Positions 36,390 to 48,100 of a DNA stretch of 64,000 nucleotides are shown here, piece by piece. Position 1 is the first letter of the stretch. Each line of letters opens with the position of its first letter. The position numbers and the translations under genes were made by a program. The stretch covers positions 5,206,001 through 5,270,000 of the forward strand of contig NC_092573.1 in NCBI RefSeq assembly GCF_037975245.1, in the 5' to 3' direction. Source of the stretch: Apostichopus japonicus. Lineage: Eukaryota; Echinodermata; Holothuroidea; Aspidochirotida; Stichopodidae. The notes under the pieces were generated by a model. It searched no databases, was not told the origin of the DNA, and worked only from the letters and a program-made list of their open reading frames with translations.

Positions 36390-39300
36390 AACTCTTTTCA
36401 GTTTTATGTTCTAAAGGAGGCATTCATTTTGTACTAGAGTAATAATAGGCCTAGAGGGCATTTTATATTTTATGAGAGAGATTTTAGCACATATTTGATT
36501 TAGTTGTTGCTTATTTCAAAGGACAATTCAGCTGGAAAATCATGAATACCCACTTTAATTTTGGTATTCGGTCAGGGTTTGAAGCTACAAATTTCCAGAT
36601 GGTAGGTTTCATTTCTTCTAATGCCACCATCAGCTTGATTAGTTGAAATGGAAACGAGAATTAGCAAAAAGTGATTGATAACAGGTTCATTACAAAGTTT
36701 GAAGTTTATTCAGTGAATGGGAAGCAATTTGTTTTTAAACAATTGGTATACTGCACAGCATGTGTATGTTAGAGAATGTGACATGCTCTTATAACAGTTA
36801 AATATCATTTTATTTTATCATTTTGAATTGCAAAAAATGAATCCATTATTGTGTACAGTTGTCTTTGAAGAAGCATGGCTAACTTGGCCAGGAAACTTTG
36901 AGAAATGCACAGAGGTACGGGAGCATTAAGTAGGCTGTACAGGGTATTCTCTATAACAGATATATATATGCAGTACAGTTCATTGTTTCATATAGTTGTG
37001 TGTAGTACATGCAGTAGTGAGATAACTGACACAAGCAAGAAAGAAATGAGAGCAAATTTCACAAGCCATTATTAAAGAAGACAACTTGTAACTTGTAAGC
37101 TATGGTTGAACATGTTAAGCTTTCAAGTGTATTGCGTGGTGAGACTTCAAGCATTATATAACAGCTCAAATTTCAAACCAAAGATCCACAAACTCCTTCA
37201 AGTGATGCACAGGTTAAATTTCATTCTTAAAGCGAAGAAAGTAGCACTTCAAGTAGATGTATAATACCGAATTTGTGGATTGGCTAGACATTTTTAAAAT
37301 GCTGTTTCAATCAAATGAAGTTGGAAATAAGTTGTCAAGCATGAAAAGTGGTCAGCTTTCACTCTGGATTGAAGTATGAATATGGATTACATTGTATTAT
37401 CACTGTGTAGAGTTTTATCCAAACCAAGTGTCATGTTTGTTGGTTCTTCTTACCAAAGGTTGCACGATAAATAACTTCTTGGTAGTTATGTAGTAGTGTC
37501 ATGTATGGATAATAATGACAAAGGACATGATGACAAAGGAAAAACAGTACCAAACAAAACACAAAATCCCAAGGTCTAAGAAGCAGGTGACAATTGTTTT
37601 TTATTGACAAGATAAATACTTACTAGTTCACTTTTGTAGATATTTACCCATTTTAATTTATTGCTGTCTTTTTTTTACTAAGCATGTTTTTCTTTATCAT
37701 TATGTGTTATGTATAAAGTTTGTTTATGCTGAAATCTGTTTTTTTTTGTTTTTTTATTATTTTTTATGTATTGAGTTTTGAATGAATTAGGGCTCATAGG
37801 AAGAAGAATGGTTGAAATGATTGTATTTTCCTTGGGGATTATTCGAAAGAAATTTATCCTAGTCACTGGACTGACTTTAAACATGTACATTATTTATATC
37901 TTTTACTCTTTAATTTTCCATTTAACAGTGGTATGACTAGAAAATAAAATTATGTGAAAATAATTTCACTAAAATATCTTCTATAGAAAAAAAAATGAAT
38001 TGCAAATGGTAACCATGTTGATGAAAAACTAATATCTTCTGAGGTTCAGTCTGAGAGTGTAATCACAGCTATTATACAGTTAATTTGGTGGTGGGCTGAT
38101 AACTGGGGTTAAGTGGCTTTTCTTTCAAAGAAACACTTTAATAATATACATTTGATGATGAACCAACTGTTTTATACAGATTATAACATATCTTCATTGG
38201 AATCATATGGTTTGGATATTGATTGGTCTCCTTATCCTATGTTGAATTATCCTACAACTGATTTATTGATTGATTGAATAATTTATCAATATTCATTTGT
38301 TTGCATGCTGCTGGTAGGGAGGTCTATTATGACTTATAAGAATTTACCTTTCAAATATTCAAGTTATACTCTATATTGTGGCAATGTTGTGCTTATAGCA
38401 ACTTTTCAAAGGTAAGTTCTCATGACGTGTAGCCATTGCCCAAGACCAAAGTCCTGTCTTAATGTTTGTCATATTCAAATCATAGTGTGTGCTTATCTCA
38501 TACCCTTCCAGTGATATGTTGAGGTATGCAAATTAAAGTTTCCAAAACTTGAGCTATATTTGGAAAATCTTAGGAATCCACGTGTTCTTTATTAACAAAT
38601 CACTATCAGTTGGACTTGATGCCCAAATTATGAATGTAAGTTAGTTAACCTATTGAATATTACAATAGCTTATTGTTATTCTTTTAAGAAATATTTAAAG
38701 TACCAAATGCCTCTCTGGTGATTATATTATTTGTAAAGGTACATGAAATGTTTTGTAATGATTGAACTAATATTAGTCATTACACCATACTTGTGCACGT
38801 TTATTTGTGTTGCAGTTTAGTGAAACTGGTCATAAACAGGGCACATCTTTTGGAATGGGTCGGTGATATTTATATATATTTCAAAGTTTTAATTTTTTTT
38901 TATAACATCAGAAAGAAGAAAAATACAGAAAAACAGAATTTAATGCTTGAAGAGAAACCAAAAGGCTGTCAATTGTGTAGTTGAATATTCATGAAGGTGA
39001 AAATTACCACTCCCAATCATGTTATAGAATATTTATGATGAAACTATGAAAATTGTTTTATGTAAGACATCATTCACTCTAAATCCTACTGACAAGATCA
39101 AAATAAAACAGTAAAGTGAAAGATGTGGGTTGTTCCAGTTGCATTTTTGATGTATCTCTATCAGTTATTATTTGCAAGAAACAATGCATCAGTTTTACAA
39201 ACAGGCAACAACAGCTGTCCACTTTACTCGTCCCCTTTATTTCTTGTATTCCTGTAAATATCAGTATTTTTTGGTGTTGGCATATATAGCTACGATAAGA

Positions 39301-41566
39301 TAATTCTTATGCTAGAGAGAAAATAGCTTAATATCTGAATAAACACATCATCGATGATTCCCATACTTGATTGTCTCTCGCTTTATCTTTATTGTTGTAT
39401 TCTCTTATTTTTAAATTGGATTATTTGATTTGAATAGCTTATGTCATGGATAGGCCAAGTTATTTAAACCTGAAAGAAAAAGTGAGTTGAAAGAACATTA
39501 ATCAACTCAATACTAACAAGCTCAAAAATTGACAAGTGTCAGTTGTATGGAAACCTACTTTGGTAGTAGAGAGGTCTTGTTAAGACCTAAGAATAATCAA
39601 CTTTAGTATGCTTGTCAGATCTGCCTTAACTGTCAAAACTGTATATCCACTCTGGAAAGTTAACTTGATATGAACAGATCCTTGGGAGTATATTTCACTG
39701 GCAAAAACCCTCTACTGGTAAATATCAGCAATAACAAAAAGAGGTGCTCATGGTATAATTTCAGGAAAGAAGGCAGTGAATAGGCTGAGGATAAGTTAGA
39801 TCATCCTTGTTGTAGCCATAGCACACATGCATCAATTTAATTTTGTTTAAATTTACAAATAAGAAAGCTTTCAATAGAAACAATATTGCATTTCATCAGT
39901 CATATGATTGCATTATTTTATTTGTAACAACTCCATTATGTTGCATACATTTCAGTAGATGTCCAGATACAGAAGCAGATACACAATGAATTAACAGGTA
40001 AGTTAAAAACAGAAGTCAAGGGAGAGAATATCCACTTACACTTATGAATGATCACTTTAAGAAGGCATCTCACACTCTGTTAAAGGCTATTCACAGGAGA
40101 AACTTTAAATTAAAGTGGTTGAACTACTGGAATACCTGTATAAACTGCTGAGTCCACAGGATTTGTGTCCCCATGTTCTGTTCTGCTTATATACAGGATT
40201 ACTCTGTTGATAAGCTTTTAACATGAAAAGAATATTGCACAGATATTTTCATTTCAAACACATAAAGATCTGACTTTGTCGTCAAAGTATTTATCTATTT
40301 TATAGAATCATCAGATACCAATAGTGTTTCATATTTCAGTACTTCAGGTGAAAAGTTTACATTCTCGCACACTCAGCTTATTGAATTCCCAAGAAACTTT
40401 TAGGGAGTAGTAATGTCCAGGATTATCAGCAATGCAATAAAGCTGCTCAACCTATTTGCACAACATCTTACTTCTCACTTATTTAGACAATGTTTTAGAC
40501 ACTACACACATATAAGCTTTGACTGTGGATGGCAAATGGTAATCACACATGGTTAATTGTTTATAGGCACCGAACATGTACAACCCAAAGCAGAGTGGCA
40601 AACAAAATGTACTGTCAGAGTAAGCTGATTAAAACTGTTAAAATCAATCATAAGTTGCATTGTTATCCACAGAAATTAAGGGAGTAGGTTTTAACAATAG
40701 CACAGCAAGCGTGCATGCATAATTCTTCAAAGCTTCATATGGGATAAAAGAAAACTCTGCTATTAGTTCTGTGTTAACTGATCTGTCATGACAACATTCA
40801 ATTTATTATGTTAAATGGCCTAGAATTCAAACTTAATGGTTGTAAAATATGATGAGTTATGTTCATTCCTACACTACCAATTACACTATACAAAATAACT
40901 CGTGTCCGCATTGCAAGTTAAAATGTACCAGAATGTTTTGTCTCTTGGAAGGGTATAAAGTTTGAAAAAGCAACACCCCCTACCCCACTTTCCCCCAAGA
41001 ACCAATAAGAGAGAAGGAAAAAAGAAAAAAGAAAAACAAGATTAAAAAAAAACACCAAACATTAACTCACACCACCACTTACACTTTAAACAAAAACAAG
41101 CAGACACACTTTCTTTGCAGCACATATTTTCAACGTTTTTGTAGTTGCTCTAAAGTTTCCTTAATTTATTGAAAGACATAAATATATGAAATTATAACAC
41201 CTCCTTACAGTTATTAATCATTTTTTTCTTTGGTTTATTTTAATATTACCAATAAGTTCACTTCTTTTAAGAATTTCTTTAAGCTTGAAAGGGTTAAATG
41301 CATTTCTAGATTTGCTATACTGAATTTGCTCATTCCTCTGAAACTGAAAGTAAATCTTTGATGGTCATCAAAACTAATAGCTAATAAAAAACTGCATAAC
41401 ATTAGGTGAACAGCATGATATAATGTCAAAGGTTATTAATAGCAAAGGTTCTCAAATCACCATATACTGTAAACTCTGATACTAATATTTAGTGTTTCAT
41501 TTTAAAGGTGTACTGTGAAGAAAATGACCATATCTAGCAAAAAAGAAGCTTGCCAATTGTTTGCAG
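36390..41566. other. Convergent intergenic region, nothing recognised
   Basis: Lies between the 3' ends of the ADAMTS-like gene (+) and the epoxide hydrolase gene (-). AT-rich, no exon-like frames. Confidence 0.55.
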
Positions 41567-41572
41567 TTTATT
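41567..41572 (-). terminator. Candidate polyadenylation signal for the epoxide hydrolase gene
   Basis: AATAAA on the - strand about 275 nt after the stop codon. Position is plausible for a 3' end; not otherwise supported. Confidence 0.35.
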
Positions 41573-41846
41573 TGTTAAGGCAAAACGTAATTCCCTAGAC
41601 ACAACATTCATTATGTTCCTTTGAAAGTAACATGTTTAGCTCTTCATAAATATCCACTTCCACAATTACAAGATGAAAACTTTCATGGGTGTCATCAGCA
41701 TTAAACACTACTAAGTTCAAAGACACATACTTCCAAGATTCTGCATCCTTGTTGTCATCATTTGGAGAGCTTTTAGAGTAAAACATCGATGGGGAAATTG
41801 CAATTGACAATTTATAGCTGAAACTACCACTAGTCGGCATCGATGG

Positions 41847-42139
41847 CTAGGAGATGATGTTACCCACATCCTCGCTGCCATCTCCCTGGAGAAATTCTCT
41901 CATCTTTTTATTGACTTCGTCCGGCTTGTGTTGATTCACAAAGTGGTTTGCTCCGTGGATTTTTGCCACGGTCAAGTCCTGAACATACTTATCGTGGCCT
42001 TCAGTAAGCGCGACGTCCAAGTACATGTCATCCATACCCCAGATCAGTAAGGTAGGACATAAAATTGCACTTCTCATGTATGACCTGGTAGGTGATGCAT
42101 TGTTTGCTCTGTAGTAATTTATTGTGGCAGTGAGAGCAC
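41847..42139 (-). CDS. EPHX4: Epoxide hydrolase exon 6: catalytic Asp and His, stop
   Basis: Encodes ALTATINYYRA, CPTLLIWGMDDMYLDVAL, IHGANHFVNQHKPDEVN and REFLQGDGSED to stop TAG at 41849-41847. Holds the lid Tyr, acid Asp292 and base His320. The same frame stays open for 83 further codons after the stop (see findings). Confidence 0.94.
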
Positions 42140-45100
42140 CTGAATAAATCGAATATGATGAATATCATTATGATAAAACCAAATAATTTCATAGTTACGT
42201 ATGTACAATTAAAAATGGTATAACAAATTTTATACCGAGGGAAGATAAATCCAATCAAACCCATCTTCAAATACCTTCAAATTTTTCTACACAAAATGCA
42301 TATCTAGCTTTTCCAGTATATGAAACAATAACTTATTGCTGGACATGTATAGAACCCTCTTTTATTGTTAGCTATTGTTTGGACACAACAGTATAACCAT
42401 TACATCCTTTATCTATTTAAAGCTATATTGCAAAATTCCGGATTTTTCACCAATGGCTCAAAATCAACAGTGACAAATGATTGCGTTAGTAGGATATCCT
42501 AAAACATTTTCTAAAACCCTCATTTTCAGAATCTAGGCAGCATATCAGTGGAAGCATTCCCCTGTTACAAACAAGAAGGATGGCTTTAATTAACTTCAAG
42601 AATCACATTAATTGAACGATTCGGTTCAGATGCTTAGTTACCTAGAACAAAAGTAGTTCTCACTTAAAAGTAAAGAAACCAATGTTCAAGAATACAATAG
42701 CCAGAGGATCACAGCATGTATGTGCCACTCTCCCCCCCTCCACATTAGGAAAACATCAAAAGTGACCCAGGGATTTTTCATCAATACACCAGAAAGCCAG
42801 TGGGCTTATTGTGATTCCTTGCCAATTGAGATTATAATCCAAAGCTTTTGTCATAGTTGATTAAATTGATCAGCAAGGTTCTTTCACTGACTGTGGACCC
42901 ACCTACTAAATATGTTAACTTACCATGTTTACAAGCTATTTTTAGCAAAAATCAACTCAGGCCCTGCCCCCTAATAAATGTGCATAATATCATCTTGAAC
43001 ATACATTATCATGTACCCGCTATCTACAACATATTAATACCAAGTATATATAAATTCTGACTTTTGGTTGCAGAGTTATTAGCATTTGAAATTTTTTACT
43101 TTTGACCCCATGACCTCAATATTATTCATGTGATGAGCACCAAAGTCAAAAGGGTTCTTCTACTTAGTATGGCGCATCTATGTACCAAGTATGACTTTAA
43201 TCCAACTTGCCATTGTTGAGTTATCATGTTTACGAGCCAAGGGCGTCAAATACACACACACACACAATCACCATCGCATAGATTCCTTGAGCCTTCGGGC
43301 AAGGAATCAAAAAATGTTGATGAAATTGTAAAGGGTGGAACCCTTTTCAAATTTTAGTATCAAGTAAAACAGTGCCCTTTTGTGATTTCAAAGTCTCATT
43401 TTGTTGAGAAATGAAAAACAAAAAATGTACAGTACCCTTTTGTTGAAACATTTCAAATCTTGAAATTTGTGGAGCTAGGGACAGAAGATAGATTCCATTG
43501 GGTGTTGTGGCTTGCACCCTCAATTCCTACTCATATGTCTTACTGTTCCTCTAAGTTTGTTCCCTCACTATTAAACTCTCTCACTATTAAACTCTCTCCT
43601 GTCACCACTGACAATGTCACAGTTGTGTGTTACATAAAGAGATATAACCATCCAATTACATTGAAGTCATTAGGCCCTCCTGAGTTGTACATATATGTGG
43701 ACAAACCAGACAATAATAATTCAAAATACAAACCAGGTTGACAGAGCCCATACTTGATAGCATCTATATCCTCATCTGTAACATTCGTATTGCCAGCGTT
43801 ACATGCGTACGCATCTCTTAAGAAATCAAAGTTGAGTCCCACCATGAACTCTGGTATCCAGGGTATTTGATATGCAAACATGTACCTGAGGGGGGAAAAA
43901 CAATTCTAGCTTTAATGGTTTAACAAATTAAATCAGTTTTGGACAACTGTCATATTCAACACTACACGTGATGGGCAGATGGTACCAAAGCCATTAACCT
44001 CTCGGGACAGTCATAATGGACATTTTGATGCTTCTATGATAAAAATCTCATTTCACTCTTGAAGTCAAAAGTGACATGTCAGAACGGACCCTCAATTTTA
44101 CACATCATTTGATAAATTTCCGACTTCTAATATGCGATCAATGTGCATACAGCAAATTAAAGTCACACCTTCACATTTGTTCTCAAGTCTCCACACAAGG
44201 GATAATTTGAATTAAGTTGAAAAACCAGATTGGACTTTGTAAGTGATATCAAGTCGATACAACAAACCTGGTACTTCCCTCTATTGTTCCCTTCATGGTT
44301 TTTAAGAAAGAATGAATAGGTATTGGTAATGAAGCATCTACAGGAAGTGTACACCTAAAAAATATGCGCTTCCATTAGAGATGACAGTTGTCACTAAAAG
44401 TGACAGTCTACAAACTATGTAGAGTGACCAAAAAGAGGGTTGGAAAAAATCTAGGTATGATTGTGGAACATTTCAGACAACAAAACAAGTATCAACAGTT
44501 CTTCTGAGCTTGCCTTACTTCTTTTTAAATGTCAAGTCCAAAGTTCAAGCTAGTTTTCATAGAAGAACATAGGTCAGGAGTAAAAAAAGTTTGTGGATTG
44601 CTGCTTTGACACATTCAAACTTCTTGTTTTAAATCATAACTGTAAAAGCATAAAGTAATGACATCATTAAGTTAAGTACTGCACAGTAGATTATATTACA
44701 TAAAAGGAAAAGAGTCAATTCTTTTCTCTTTTTGGGGTTTGCCTCTGCTTATGTTTTTATTTGTATATTTGTATTGTACTGTACCTTTGAGCAGTGATCT
44801 ACTACAAATGCATACACTGCTTTTTACACCATTCTTTTTGCCATATTCAACAGTTACTTAATATATAATATACATACTGTTTTCACCACATGTGTATGCT
44901 GTGATAATTTTACAAAATAAATGAAAGTTTAGACTGAATGAATGCATTTTGTTATCCACATTAGGCTGCATCGGTATTTAAGCAAAAACAGATACCGATA
45001 TAGCTGCTGATGAATACCTGGTATTACCAGGTATTCCCAAAATTTTTGAGGAACCGCTACTTACAGCGTTAACTGTACTATCAAACACTAGCATGAACCG

Positions 45101-48100
45101 TATGGTTACTAGTCTAGCCTACTAATGTATTTGCGGTTTTATGACGACGACTTTCCGATCTATGTTTCTTTCTTTTGCAGTGCACTTATTTAAAGATTTG
45201 ATGATTAGAAAATAAAGTACTAAAAACCAGTGTTGTTTATGTGTCTTTCATTTCAACGAGAACGTACTGTTCAGAACATTCCACTATGAGGCCCAGTCAA
45301 ACCACAAACTGTACGATAGCATATAATCGGTATGGGAAGTACCAGGTAAGTATTTGGATAGTAGTAATGCGTAGAATCGGTATAACAACAGGTATGAATA
45401 TACGTAATGCGCAGAATCGGTATAAGAACAGGTATGAATATACGTAATGCGCAGAATCGGTATAAGAACAGGTATGAATATACGTAATGCGCAGAATCGG
45501 TATAAGAACAGGTATGAATATACGTAATGCGCAGAATCGGTATAACAACAGGTATGAATATACGTAATGCGCAGAATCGGTATAAGAACAGGTATGAATA
45601 TACGTAATGCGCAGAATCGGTATAAGAACAGGTATGAATATAAGTAATGCAGGGAATAATAACAGTTATGAATATATGTAATTTGCAGAATCGGTGTAAG
45701 AGCGACACACCAGGTAATGTTTTATGTATTCCAAGGGTTGAGCGCAGAATCTGTATTCATATTGTAGAAGATGGTGCTACTACTACTATCAAAAACAGGT
45801 ATGAATATATATATTTGCTCGGAATAGTTTTTTTCCCCAAAATAATTTGTGAGAGCATTTGACAAACTACGTGCGTGAAAAGGAAGTCATGGAACCATTG
45901 GGCAGGAAACTGTACTTGCGAGTACGGTAGAACTATGCTGAAGTTTAAAGCAATTAGCCGCAGCAAAATGTGGGAATTATTATACAACATGACTGGGGAA
46001 TGACCTTACTTTGTCAAGTAGCAGTCTCTTAAAAGAACTTTGGGGGTTTCTTTTCTTTGAAAGGGTATTCTCAAATGTAAAGAGAGTGACATCTTAGAAC
46101 TGCAAAAGCTCTGTGGCATTGTGCAAGTAGTGAGATAGAGACCAGGTTATCCCATCAATTAGTTTAGTATGGATTGTTTTAAAACTAAGTTGAAACTTTG
46201 CCGATCTCTCTGACAGTAGGTACAGAAAGCTGGGCATGCAAAAATTGTCTGTCTATTACTCGCGTGTCTTAGACCTACATCAAGCACGTATTACCAGGGC
46301 AGGTTTCTCTTAGACCGCATTGCATCACTAACAGAAACTGCAGATTCATTGCTAGACAAAAATGCACACATGTATTATAATTAATGTACACACAAATGCC
46401 ATCCAATCCTTTTCCTCACGTATTGAAGCAGGTATTTCAAAACCTCCAACAGGTGGTGTGCTGTATTCTGTACCTCCCCCCTCTCCTCCATCTGAACATA
46501 GACTTCCAAATTATCCTGTGTGTATATGTAACCCATCTGTGCTTGTGATTGGCTGATTGGGCTTAAATCATTTTTGACGGTGAAATCTCAAGAAACATAA
46601 TAGTGTGTCCCTTCATTGACCTTTTGTCTGGTACAGTACAAGCAACATGTCAATACATCGGCTAAGATGTGCAGCAAAAATGTTTACAGTTTGGGAGTAT
46701 GGGGAGTGGTACGTTATGCAAGATACACAGTAGCAGCGGGAATTTCCTCAAGTTGGTGTGTATTATCTGGGTCGGTATTTTTATCGGGTATTATTTTTCC
46801 TCAGCATTCAAGGTTTGTTTCGGATTTACCTGTTTTTTTCTGTATATTGTTGATGACAGATTTCAATACCTTCGGTATGGGTATGAATGAAAAACCAGGT
46901 TTACATGGTATATCGATTACCAACACACCCTAATCCGCGCAATCATCCACTTACCATGATTTGAAAGTTTGTTTCAAGTTTGAATATAGAACTTCCTGAA
47001 GTTGCGAAACCTCCGGAGCGTTTAGAATGATGAGCTTGTCTACTAGATCTGGGTATGCTCCAGCAAAGTACCAAGAAATCACACCTCCATAGTCATGTCC
47101 AACCAATACGCAAGAACTGTGTCCAAGCTGTGTCAAGACGGCTTTGATATCCACTGGTGACAAAAGTAGAGAATTGGTTAAAGTTTATGGGGGGGGGGTG
47201 GGGGGGAAATTAACTGAATATGATTGAAAATACAGTAATGTTTATGTCAAAGACTTGTAATGTTAATTCTAAAAGATATTGTGATCCTAACATCAATCCT
47301 TTCTTTGTGTGTGAAAACTTCACGCAAACTGGATGGCTCATCTTGTCTTCCTTCACTGATTTTTTCTAAGCTATTAGTTTTTGTTCTTACAGTTATTTAC
47401 TATAAAGATTACATGAGATTTCTGAGACAAACTTGTTTATTTCTGTGCTTTATCGGTACCAGGTACTGGATTTACAGTCTTGGGAGTCACAATATTAGTT
47501 CACCATAAAATAGAACAAGAAACTCACAGGCAAGCTTATCCAAGGTGTAGTTGCCAACAGATGGAAGCTTCTGTGATTCGCATGCACCTCTTGTATCTAT
47601 AGCCACAACTCTGGAATGTGCAAAATGAAATGTACTTTCCCGTATTTCCGGTTCCTTTGAGATGATGAACACAGAAGCTTGGGGTACTATTTAACCAACT
47701 TAAAATTTTTATTTAACAAACTTAATGCAACAACACATAGCCAAGTGTTTATTATCTTGAAAAGCATTGTTAATACAGAATTGCTTTGTTATCACAAGGC
47801 CATGACTTGCATTTCCCTAATCATCTGTTTGAGGTTACCTGCAGGAGTCCTAAAGGTACAAAGCAAGGAATAATTTAGTGTTGACATTTTGTGAAGCAGT
47901 TTTCAGGGCTCTGAATGTTGTCACAGTTTAAAATATACTATGGTTCCTGAACTTCCTGTGTAGAAAAAGAGTCATGCATCTTTTGATTTGTATCTAGCGA
48001 TTTGATCAGTTTGAATAGCATTTAACAATGAGATAAGTTATTCCCTGTACAAATACAGTATTTATAACAGTTTTTAAACCTTAAGCAGAGGCACGGCACA

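Noticed and set aside
45271-45708. 145-codon - strand frame of Tyr/Ile/Leu-rich repeats
   Set aside because: Translation of the 40-bp minisatellite.
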